Positions 34,855 to 45,454 of a DNA stretch of 64,000 nt are shown one piece after another. The position numbers and the translations under genes were made by a program. The stretch is taken from the NCBI GenBank assembly GCA_037043015.1, contig CM073325.1:10271001-10335000 (forward strand), in the 5' to 3' direction. Each line of letters opens with the position of its first letter. Within the stretch, counting starts at the first letter, position 1. The stretch comes from Bryum argenteum. Lineage: Eukaryota; Streptophyta; Bryopsida; Bryales; Bryaceae. The notes beneath the pieces were generated by a model that made no database searches, was not told the origin of the DNA, and saw nothing but the letters and a program-made list of their open reading frames with translations.

Positions 34855-37397
34855 GTGAGTAAAACTCTTACTATCCCACTTATTGGTGATGTTATGTTAT
34901 GCAAATCAAATGAATTGTGGCATTGTACTAGGACAAGAGGGCAATAGAGGCGCGTTTGGTATTGCCTTGTATCGTAAATCATCATTTTTAGATGGTATTC
35001 TATACTAAAAGGTAAAATCCAGACAACATTGTAGACAAGTCGGGTACTTTCATGGTTTGATAGTTGTGACATTCAAAGATTAGAAGTATTGTTTGTAGTT
35101 AGGTTTTTTCACAATTTCTAGATATATAGTTGTGAAAAAACCATCCTTTATATTATTGGGCCTATTATCATTGTTTTCTAAGTTTTGTTGGATATTATGG
35201 TTTAAATTATATTCTAATTTTTACTTTCATTGTAACAATTTCAATTAAGTCCCAATTGAAGTTCAAACAAATTAACTATGAGAGCCTACCCCATTATAAA
35301 TATCTTTTAAGTTTGAAAGTGTTTTAGACATACATTTCAACAGCTTGTTTTGATTTTAAATTGATATATAACACATGACATAACAAATTAATTTAATAAC
35401 AAACTATATCAAATAGTAATATTCGGGTAAGTTTTATAAATAGTTGATAGGAAATAAAATCATAAAGACTATATACTCCTGAAAATAGTTATGAAAATTT
35501 AAAGTTCAGTTTGTATACATAATTCTAGATCAACAACTTCTAAAATAAATTGTATAAGCCGAAAATCAGGATATTGGGTTTTGTTTAGTATCTTACAGTT
35601 GGTAGTCTACAAAAAGTTCATATATTTGTTATGTACCCTCGAGAGACTATAGAGGCTGAAAATCGTAATTTTTGGGTTTCAAGCTCCCAAAAACACAAGA
35701 TTATCCCCTAAAGGCCCAAGCGTATTTTTGAGCCTTCAAAATCAAAAACTGCGATTTTTGGCAGCTTTTTGGGAATTGCAGAATGATTCAATATTTTTTT
35801 ACTTTTTAGTATTTCAAACCGTAAGATCTTCAAAAAGACTATTTACACTAACACCATGTAAAATTTCAACCGTTGGATCTTTACCATTTGTGAGATCATA
35901 ATGTTCAAAGTTGATATGTCAAGTTTTTTTGCAAACTTTGAAGCTTGCTTTTGTAAATTTTGATGGCTGCCCTTGTAAAATTGGTAAACTTATTGACTTT
36001 GGTCACTTTAGAAATTGAGTAGTGATTTGGTTATAAACTTATTTTCAAAAAATAATTTAAAAATAACTAATTTTAAACTACCCTTTTTCGACTTCAAACC
36101 TAAAATTTCTAGATGAAGGTTCTAAAATGGAACTTGTAATCAAGCATTTGAGTATTTTAGCTACGTGTGATTTAGTGGGCTTGTGAAAACCTTACAATTA
36201 ATTTCATTTAAGACACCCTTAACGTCCAATTGAGTGTCATTTTAACACGTTTTCTAGTAAAAATCGCACGATGTCAATATATTGTAAATATGACCGTATC
36301 CTTTACAAATCAAAGCGTAAGAAAGAAATTGAGCACAAAATTGACGCTGCTTCCCACTATCACGATGTGAGATGCCTTGAGGCAATTAAATTGCATAGGG
36401 GGCACTGCAAGAACATGACAAACTCGCGGCCCTTTCATGGCTCAATTTACCAATCATGTAATGCTTGATGTTTTGTTGAATGCTGTCAAAATGAATGTAA
36501 GTAAGACATGCATAAGTGCCATTTTGACATGCAATGTTTTAATTTCATGTTTTTGTTAATATTATGAATGTCATGTTCGCTGTCATGTAGCATAGTTACG
36601 CTTCGTTTGTGTTATTTTGATGTCTCCTAGGTAACAAATATCATTTGGCGCCATTTCTAAATCCATTATTTTGATATTATTTTATTCTCTTATTGTTATT
36701 GTAGCACCAAAATGACATGCCCTCTATTGGTGCTATATTCATGTCATTATGATGATTGTCATTTTAGCACCACTTGTATTCATCTAGAAAAATATGTGAG
36801 TATTGAAACATATTAATGTGGAAATAGAAATGTAAAATAATACTATTTCGTAAATAGAAATAACTGTTGCGAGAAGTGATTGACTTTAGAGTCGGTGTAT
36901 TTAAGCAATGATGACTATAATCATAAAAATATGGAAATCAAATGTCATCATGGAGCATGATGTCCTGGCTCGATGATGATGGCTGCCCAAAGGCCGCTGC
37001 CTGCCGCCAGCAAATTTTTTCATAAGCTTTTGAACTTAGCATATATCATATGGAATTTTCAAATTTGCATTTTGTATAGTTGCTTATTATTTATAAAAGA
37101 AATGTATTTCACATACTTCATTCTGAAAAACAATGTAGAACAGACCTAAAATAGACTTGTATTCTAAACTTAGACAGGAACTACCTACGTAACAGAACTC
37201 CATTTGCGTACAAAAGTAACTAAAGTCACAATAATTATCTACAAAAAAACAAATAATGAGAAGGCATTGTACACTTAGATAAAAAAATCTAAAATATTTC
37301 AAAAATAATTTGAATACCAAATTTAAACCAAACATCTTTGTAATTTGCGAAAAAAAGTAAACAACGTGATTTATGAAATTTCATTTTTAAAAATTTA
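34855..37397. other. AT-rich stretch containing a copy of the CCCCTAAAGG repeat family
   Basis: 35640-36010 carries ATCCCCTAAAGGCCCAAGCG, TTTTTGAGCCTTC, a 'CCGTTGGATCT' word and AATGTTCAAAGTTGAT, shared with 55.07-55.40 kb and partly with 61.2 and 61.7 kb. The remainder is AT-rich. A short frame at 36271-36468 is not recognisable. No gene. Confidence 0.5.
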
Positions 37398-37502
37398 CAT
37401 GGCCATGAGCCCATGACTAATGCACATGAACATGGTCATGTGCATGGCCATGTTCATGCGCATAGCCATCCGCATGACCATGCGCATGCGCAATAATCAT
37501 GG
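37398..37502. repeat. CATG-rich low-complexity stretch
   Basis: About 12 CATG tetramers occur in 105 bp (CATGGCCATG, GGTCATGTGCATGGCCATG and similar), separated by 2-8 bp. It has many overlapping self-complementary words. Likely a decayed short-period satellite. Confidence 0.7.
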
Positions 37503-38890
37503 CGGGGTCATGATGACCCTAGCGCCGTCATTCTCTGGAAACACTGTTCCCAGCTTCCTCCGAGTCTTGCGCGCCCGGTTTCTTCGCCGTTTGTCGTCTT
37601 CGCGTTTTCTCCTCCTCGTTGTCTGTCTCCGGTGCGTTGCTGCTGTTTCGCTGCGGACTCTCGAGTCTCTTGCGTTGCTGGTGTTCCGCTGCCTTCCCGG
37701 TGTACCGCTGCAGAATCAGGTTTTCGGCTGTCTGTCTCCGGTGAGTGTTTTTTTTCGCTTTCATTTGTGTTTTTCCCGTGGCGTTCCGGCGTCCGTTTTA
37801 GTGTTTGTCGCCGGCCTCTCGTTGCGTGCTCCGTCGTTAGTAACAGTTGCATTCTGACGTTGCTCGGCGATGCTCGTTGCTTTGTTGCTCGTCAATTGCG
37901 CTGCGTCTGACTTCGGCGTTGCTTGTTGCTTGTCTGTTTTTGGTTTCTTGTTGTTCTCCCTGCGATTTAGGTCGTACTTTTGTTTTTTTGGAGGCTGTTG
38001 GAGTGTATTTTGCTGGAGCGGCTGGAGCAGTACTCGCGCTTGAAGTGCCGGTCTTGAAACGCGTGTGCTTTTCATGTAGGTTTTGGAGACTGAGTTGGTG
38101 TAGAGTCGGTAGAATTTCTGTCTGCGAGTGGGAGTGCATTCAAGCCAATCAAATTCAAACAGCTGCATTTGCGCTCAACAACTTTCAGATCAGGTTGGGT
38201 ACTTTCACTGATTAGTTTTGCATTTCAGCTTTGAAATTGCTTGAGATTGAACTGAGCACTGAGGTCGCATCAGGTTGTAAGTTCAGATCAGGTTGCAAGT
38301 TCTTTTGCATTTCAGAGCAGCTTTTGCAATTCAAATCAGGTTTCAAGTTATTTTGCATTTTTGCATTTCTGCATTGAAGTTTCGCATCTGCATTGAAATT
38401 GCTTGACGTGTATTTATAGCGTCTTTTAGTTCAACCCAATTCAGGAGCTGCGAATTGGTACAACTTAGGGTTTCGGCTGATTCAGTCTTTTCCGTGCTTT
38501 GTTAGAAACTAGTGAGGGAACTGGGTGCGAAGTGCTGGATTCTGAGGTGTGGTGGAGAGAGTCGTAGTACACTCGGTTAATGCTAGAGGTTTGAGGAACG
38601 GCTCATCAGACTCACCGACAAAGCACTGACGCACATCCAGACGCACATTCTGCCTTCACTTCGCATTCTTTCAAAGAGCACCGAATTTATTTGATTTGTT
38701 TCGATTGAAGAACTCATTCGAATTGATTGGAATTGTTGTTGAATACTAAAATCTACGCCGTATGTAGATAATGCTTCGTTTCACATGATTGCCGGTATGC
38801 GAATGCACTGAATTGAATGTAAGTAATGCTTTTAAGTAATGCTATTGTGATAAAAGAACCAGTATACTAGGTCAATCGTAGAATCAACCT
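37503..38890. other. GC-richer region before the palindrome array
   Basis: 37503-38000 is relatively GC- and pyrimidine-rich with overlapping open frames on both strands but no recognisable domain. 38220-38420 repeats words such as 'ttttgcatttcag' and 'agatcaggttgcaagtt'. 38440-38790 is duplicated at 39985-40275. It may be a 5' untranslated or promoter region of a mobile element. Confidence 0.4.
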
Positions 38891-41300
38891 CTTAGATTTT
38901 CTGAACGGCCGCCCAGAAAAGTAGCTGTCCTCGGCATTTTAGAAATGAAATGCGCGTCAGGAGGGTAATTTTTCTCGACGGCCGCCCAGAAAACTAGCTG
39001 TCCCCCCGGTAATTCAGAAATGAAATGCGCGTGAGGAGGCTAAGTTTTCTAAACGGCCGCCCAGAAAACAAGCAGTCGTCGGCATTTAAAAAAAATTGCG
39101 CGTGAGGAGGCTAAGTTTTCTAGACGGCCGCCTTAAAACAAGTCATCCCTCGATATTGTAAAACAGAAATGCGCGTGGGAAGGCTAAGTATTCTGAACGG
39201 ACGCCCAGAAACAAGCTGTCCTCGGTAGTAGAAATGAAATGCGGATTTCTGAAGGCCAAGATATCTGAACGGCCGCCAAGAAATCGAACTGTCGTCGTTC
39301 GTTAATAAATCCAATTTATAATTTACAATTTCTCTGGACGGCCGTCCAGAAATAATCTGGTCCCAAGCTTTTTGAGATGAAAAACAAGGAAAAATTTAAG
39401 GGACAAATATTCCTGAACGGCCGCCCAGAAAAAATTGTTCTCAAGCTTCAAGAGATATAAAATGCAGAAAGATTAAAGAGACTCAATTTCCTGAACGGCC
39501 GCCCATAAAAAACTGTTCTATACATATGTGATTGAGGAATTCAGGGATTATGTAAGGACTTCAACTTCTAAACCGCCGCCTTAAAAACATGAGCTAGAAA
39601 TATTTGAAACACAAATGCAGACTGAATCAAACTAGTAGATTTTCTAAACTAACGCCGAGAAATCGAATTGTGCTCGTTAGTTAGGAAATGAAATTACCAC
39701 GAATATCAAAGGCAAATTATTAGCATAATAAGCGGAATGCACGATGACACAATGGGATAAACTTTCTGGACGGCCGCCCAGGAAAATAAGGTGCAACCGC
39801 AGATGAGAATGAGATTCCAAATAAAAATACGACACCTATTTAAAATTTTAAACGAACGGCCACCCTGAAACTTTCGACATAAAAATTGGACTTATATAAT
39901 GGGGAGGGTGAACAGTAATAAAAACATCCATCACCTGCGAGTATTCTCTAAACAGCCGCCCAGATTTAATCAGATTTTGACCTGTTCAGTAGAATTGCGA
40001 ATTGGTACCAGGGTTTGAGCTGATTCAATCGAATTTGCTTTTGTTCATTCAGGTATTTGCTTTTGAGGTGTTGCAAGTCCGGTTACTCATTGTACTCAGC
40101 ATCACATTGGGTCTTACTTTCCAAGCACATCAAGCCATCAAGATAAATCTTTCTAGTGAGCTCGCATTCCCATTTGTTTTTTGCTTCCCATGAAGAAGTT
40201 ATTCGAATTGGTTGGAATTGCTGTCGAATTCTAAAATCTCCATCGTATGTAGATATAGGATTCGTAAATTGTATTTTTTGTTCGCAATGTTATACCCGGG
40301 CCGGGGATAACTCTTGCGCAGTGGCTATGTTTTCTGAACGGCCGCCCAGAAAACAAGCCGACCTAGGCATTTTAGAAAATAAAATGCGAGTCATGAGGCT
40401 AAGTTTTCTGTACGGCCGTCCAGAAAACAAAATGTCCTCGGCATTCACGTAACAATATGCGCGTCAGGACGCTAAGTTTTCTGAACGGCCGTCCAGAAGA
40501 CAAGTTGTCCTCCACATTCAGGGAACAATTTGTGCGTCAGGTCGCTAAGTTTTCTGAACGGCCACCCAGAAAACAAGCCGTTCTCGGCATTCAAGGTACA
40601 AAAAGCGAGACAGGAGGCTAAGTTTTCTGAACGGCCGCCCAGATAAAAAGCTGCCTCGGTAGTAGACATTAAATGATGAGTTACGGACGTCAAGATTTCT
40701 GAAAGGCCGCCCAGAAATCAAACTCTCGTAGTTCGTTGACAAATACCATATATAAAAATCTTATAGGCTGAGTTTTTCTAAACGGACGCTCGTATAAAAA
40801 TGGTTGTTTTCCAAATATGTGGCACCCGGGATGTCAAGGTCGAGTTCGTGGGATGACCTTTCTAAACCGCGCCCAAGAAAATCAAGTCTAATCCCCGCTT
40901 AATACCCAATAGCGTTCGTAATAGGAAGTGGATCAAAATAATGAAAAGGGTGTCCAAGAACTAAATCATCTAATCATGTGAGCGCTTTAAGATGCTAGTT
41001 ATTTCTAAACGGCCGCCCTGAAACAATCAGATTGAGCACCTTCTCAATTGAAGTATAAACGTAATTGGTAGCAGAACAATGTATAGGTGATAAGATTATA
41101 GAGACGTAAGTCGATACGTGTTGCCAGCGACTACTAGACATTGATGATCGAAACTAGTATCGTATTTCTGAAGGGCCGCCCAGAAAAAGACAACAGAATG
41201 AGGCCGCTGAGAAAAATTGCCAGAAATAGACAGTGTAAGCTAAGGGCTAGAACTCAGAGTGTATAATTATGGTTCAAATACATCTCGACGGCCGGCCAGA
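38891..41300. repeat. Dense palindrome array, consensus TTTTCTGAACGGCCGCCCAG...
   Basis: About 25 copies at a 70-80 bp period in two blocks: 38891-39970 (near 38897, 38965, 39045, 39115, 39188, 39268, 39330, 39408, 39488 and more) and 40328-41300 (near 40328, 40400, 40475, 40548, 40622, 40695 and more). The palindrome is kept while the spacers ('aagctgtcctcggcattta', 'atgcgcgtcaggaggctaa') drift, as if the palindrome were under constraint or recently spread. The two blocks and their 5' flanks (38440-38790 and 39985-40275) form a segmental duplication of about 1.5 kb. The array ends about 60 bp before the start of the second ParB-like gene. Confidence 0.9.
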
Positions 41301-41360
41301 ATTATTTGGTCTCTGCGATTCATCTGATAACGTAAGTGTCCACGTTTGAAGTGTGCGCAG

Positions 41361-43348
41361 ATGGAGTCCTTTAATGAATCCGCGCCACCTCTGGTCGGAT
41401 ACCTTAAAAAAGACGAGTCAGATCTAGGACGATGGAATGAACTGTTAGAAACAAAGGTTCCATTGCGTCTTGTATCCAAGAACAGTACCTGGTCCGTCGA
41501 AGTGCACGATGGAGACGAATCTCCCTACTTCACTCTTTGCCTTGGCTTTAAAGACCCCTCGGGGTCCCATAAGTGGCGGAAACTCACAATGATCACAGTG
41601 CTAGGAATGCATCTCCGCGAAGGTCACGTCTTCCTTGACGTTGTTAACACGGATGTAGGAGTCATTGGTTTCATCATACTCTACCCCAAGATCGCACATT
41701 TTGACGCTGTACCACCTAAAGATATCCTCGGGGCTAATGACGAAATCAAGCTACAAAACATCCTGCGAAGCATTTCTCCAAAACAAACTCGAGCTAATCA
41801 GCCCAGGCGATTGGTTGCAGACGTACCAGGAATTACGTGTCTTCATCAACAACGACTTCAAGACCGCGAAGGGGGTACTCAAGAAAGCGGCAGAGCTGCA
41901 GGCGAAGCGCTTGCAGAGGAACTCTAGTGTGCCTGCTCATCCGCCCCGTGATTCTACTCCCGTCTCCACATCCAAGGGCAAGGAGGTTGCGACTCCGTCA
42001 CAGCGATCCACATCCAGTAGGGCAGCGGTCGAACGACGAACTCCAGCTCCAACAATGGGCACTCCGTCCACGCCCGTCGAAGAAGGGTCAGGAAACTGCC
42101 AGAGAGGTGAATCTCGCGATGTCCCACCCGCATCACAGACATTGCCCGAAGATACATCACATGCAAGGCAGTTCACTGGATCTGCCCGGGATCCGCCCAC
42201 ATCGCCATCCACTGCGCCTGCCGCAGGATATCGGAGCCGCCCTCCTGCTCGATCTGGTTTACCTGGAGCTGGTACAATGCCCCCACCGCGTTCCGTATTT
42301 CAGAGATGCGACGGTGGGACCGACACTGTCTCAATCGAGCGCCACGGTGGGGACGACGTCGAAACCCATGGCACGCAGTCGACCGCTGCCGCTCCCACCC
42401 GTAAAAGGGCCCGTGACAAGCAAAAGGCGTCAAAGAAGAATAATCCTAAGAGGAAGAAGGCGACTGAAGCGGAGAGAGGGCAGTCTAGCCAGGCAACGGA
42501 AGAGCCAGTGCGTGAAGCTAGCGAGGAACCGAGTACAGAAATCCCCGAAGAACTCGTGACGGTCATCGACGAGGCAACCGCTTCGATTTCCGCAGTGAAG
42601 AAGACCTCGGTGGGTACGTACGCGAAGGGTGGCAGATGGAGCGAGTACCCAGATACGCTTCCGTTCGACCCGGCCATGGTCCCGGATAAGGTGTCCGTGA
42701 GGATGAAGACGAAGAAGAAGGCCGCGGACAAGGCAGAAGAGCTTCAATTGTACGAGGAGCTCCAAGGGCATGTAACGGCAAACTTAATGTTCAAGAAAAA
42801 CGCCGAGTACATGTACATCTTTGGTCAGGGGCGGTACTTCCAGCTGGAGGTCGGGGACATGGAAAAATCTGATCCAAAGTCCGGGAGGATCTACAGCCTT
42901 TGGAGCAAGCCGGTGTCAATGCGCTTTTAAAGAACATGGTCACTCGCAATTCAACAAGCGATTCTCGATCGTGATGCCCAACACGACGACAAGGCCCAAG
43001 AGTCGGATGGATCGCGTAAGAGCAGACCATTTTGGATCATCAACGGCCAACACACTTGGCGGCTAAGCTTATCATTGACGGAAAGATCAAAGTCGCGATA
43101 AGAGCATCAAGGATCGGCTCGTGATATGGACGTGCGAGATAGTGTGGTCGGACAACCCATCACATTTGCACACGCTGTCGTACAAATGCAACGACGGCAA
43201 CGACGAGCAACCATACCTGACGTCCGCTCCTGCGACTGTAATGCACCTCCGCGAAATCTGGTGCAACCATCTCCGACCCAAGATGTGCAGAAAAAACATG
43301 AAGTACGCGAAGGGTTCGGAAGAAGAAGCGCAGCACCTGGCATATGAG
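41361..43348 (+). CDS. ParB-like/MTase-like gene 2, N-terminal part, with frameshifts
   Basis: ATG at 41361 (MESFNESAPPLVGYLKK) opens about 140 residues. The frame then shifts near 41777 into a second frame running to 42927, with a Ser/Pro-rich linker, a Lys/Arg-rich patch (RKRARDKQKASKK) resembling a nuclear localisation signal, and YAKGGRWSEYPDTLPFDPAM. After TAA at 42928 the likely continuation is RPFWIINGQHT (about 43022-43054) then, in the next frame, AAKLIIDGKIKVAI and later WSDNPSHLHTLSYKCNDGND, to donor GAG|GTAAGA at 43348. NGQHTxxAAKLIIDG resembles the conserved box of ParB/Srx domains (where GxHRxxA is usual). At least two or three single-base frame changes are needed in this segment, so this copy is either a young pseudogene or affected by assembly errors. 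Context and similarity of layout link it to 11166-15378. Confidence 0.5.
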
Positions 43349-43379
43349 GTAAGAATGCTTTCTCCAGCCGTAACATGAA

Positions 43380-43665
43380 ATGTTTCTGGGCGGCCGCCCA
43401 GAACTATTTCCCCTTTTATTGCAGCTTCAAGCCCGAACAAGAAATGTTTCTGGGCGGCCCGCCAAGAACTATCTCCTCGTGGTCTAAAGCCTAGTCCAGC
43501 GCTAACATGAAATGTTTCTGGGCGATCGCCCAGAAATATTTCCTCTTTCATTGCAGCCTGAAGGCCGGACATGAAATGTTTCTGGGCGGCCGCCCAGAAC
43601 GATCTCCTCGTGTTCTGAAGCCTAGTTGAGCCCCAACAAGAAATGTTTCTGGGCGGCCGCCTAGA
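43380..43665. repeat. Five intronic palindromes (TTCTGGGCGGCCGCCCAGAA)
   Basis: Perfect 20-bp palindromes lie at 43384-43403 and 43580-43599, with close variants near 43444, 43512 and 43646. Each is preceded by 'aacatgaaatg' or 'aacaagaaatg'. Spacing is about 65 bp. They lie in the intron between donor 43349 and acceptor 43795 of gene 2, and the core here is GGGCGGCCGCCC rather than GAACGGCCGCCC. Confidence 0.92.
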
Positions 43666-43795
43666 ACTATTTTGTCGTTAACTGCTTATTACGAAAGTAC
43701 CCTAGCTGACACGATTAGAACGCGTCTGGTTAGACTGTAGTACCGTGTGTTTATCATCCAGTGCCTTAAGGTATCTAACATGTGAATCTGTGCAG

Positions 43796-45196
43796 CGCTT
43801 CAAAGAGCAGGCCATCGAGACTTTGGAGTCCGCTGGGAATGCGAAGAACAAGAAGGGGGAGACGCAGAACATCGTCTTGAACAGCCTTGGAGAGATTCGG
43901 CTCGTGATGTCATCGGATGCGGCGTATGCCAAGTGGGTTCAGGTCTTCTCGAAGTACCAGACACTTGAACTCCACGATCCCGACACAAAGCAGCCGCTGA
44001 AGGATCTGCGGGACGACAGGGGAAACAAGATCAAGTACCCGCACTTCGAGATCTCCTCGACGTTCTTGAGACCCCTCGTAGGTCTTGATGATTCACAGCT
44101 CGAACTGCTCGCGGACCACATCCTGGCGGATGATCCTAAGGTCTACCTTGGGATAATGAGGCAGCAATTTCCGAGGAACTGGACCCGGGCCCAACGGATG
44201 CAAACCTGGATCCAGAGGAAGAAGTTTAAAAGTGTGATCATCAAGATCGTGATGGGTATGGTCATGAAGAACAAGAACTCGAAGGTGACAAAAATCATCC
44301 CCGATGACGCTTTCTTACCACAATACTGGTGGTTGGCGAAGAAGTACCTGAGCGTCAGCACATTCCACGTCGACCATGCCATGCGCGCTGTTGGGAAGGA
44401 ATGGCTGAAGATTCAGATCACGCAAGGGAAGAACAGGACCCCTCTGCCTCCAGCAGGCGAGCGCGTGGTAAAAATGATGGTGAACAACCGGGTGCGTCAC
44501 ATGATCACTCTGCGGGCAGCGGACCACTCCTTCAGGATATGGAAGAGCGATCAGCGGATGTTTTCGAACAATCACTTCTGCTGGCGTGGGGGCAAGGTAT
44601 TTCTGTACGACCAAGGCCCCGCCATTGTGAACATGTGCGAGGTTGGCATACTCGACTTCAGGATGCTGCCGGGTCTCGGAGAAGAGGTATCCTTGCATCA
44701 AGGATACGAAGTGTACTTGAGCAGCTTGGTCGGTCTCGTCTCGTCACACTTCGATGAAGTCGCCACTTGGATGTTGATCTATTCGCGATTAACCGAGGAC
44801 TCTGTAAAGCGGATCGTATCCAAGTACTTCCCCAACCACATAGTTCAGACGACTGTACAGTACAAGGCCGGCAAGGGCGAGCCTCCTCAGAACACAAAAG
44901 AGGAGAACCGGATTCTGTACCTCCAGACCGTGGATAGGAGTGTTGTGACGTGCGAGCAGATGGTGGAGGAGGAAGATATTACCGAAACCCCTCGGTTGAA
45001 TGAGCCGGACTCGGAATTGGAACCACTGGACGAAACCGCCGACAACATCGAGACGTATCGCAGCGATCATAGGCATTTCGTTGCGAGGTGCGAGTTGAGG
45101 ACGGAGGTTTACATGAACTTCCTAGACAAATACTGCAGGCCCAGCGGATCGGTGTTGCTCTACTTTTGCGGACTCAAAGCATTGACGGCATGCGCG
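43796..45196 (+). CDS. ParB-like/MTase-like gene 2, methyltransferase-like exon
   Basis: A single open exon (acceptor TGTGCAG|CGCTTC, donor GCGCG|GTAAGC, both phase 0) of 467 codons. It starts RFKEQAIETLESAG, is helical and charged, and ends SGSVLLYFCGLKALTACA. That end joins in phase to the next exon to give ...SRRYLSEHKAVAYKACSYW, a layout like motif I of Rossmann-type DNA methyltransferases (hydrophobic strand, FxG, then R...E). The middle has HFDEVATWMLIYSRLTED-like segments placed as in an MTase core, but no recognisable DPPY/W. The match to gene 1 is by domain order rather than close sequence similarity. The exon being fully open over 1.4 kb argues that at least this part has been under selection recently. 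Confidence 0.55.
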
Positions 45197-45239
45197 GTAA
45201 GCACCTCCTTTCCACTGATCTGAATTTCCTTCAGTACCC

Positions 45240-45385
45240 CGCTGATTTCTGGGCGGCCGCCCAGGAACATTCGTCCCTCGGCATTAACCTCCGCATAGCG
45301 GTTCGTTTTAGTTGTATGCAGGACCTCTATTACCTTGCATTTACCATCCCACTGTTTTTCTGGACTGCCGCCCAGAAACATTCGT
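45240..45385. repeat. Two intronic palindromes
   Basis: TTTCTGGGCGGCCGCCCAGG (about 45246) and TTTCTGGACTGCCGCCCAGA (about 45356), both followed by 'aacattcgt(c/t)c'. They lie in the intron 45197-45454 of gene 2. Confidence 0.85.
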
Positions 45386-45454
45386 TCTTCGCTTTGAGTC
45401 AAATATTTACCCTCATGGCTCTACGTTCTGACTCGATTGTGCGGCTATTCACAG

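Noticed and set aside
37420..38215. Overlapping open frames on both strands (up to 145 codons)
   Set aside because: The frames are a by-product of a GC- and pyrimidine-biased stretch; no domain, start context or splice sites single one out.
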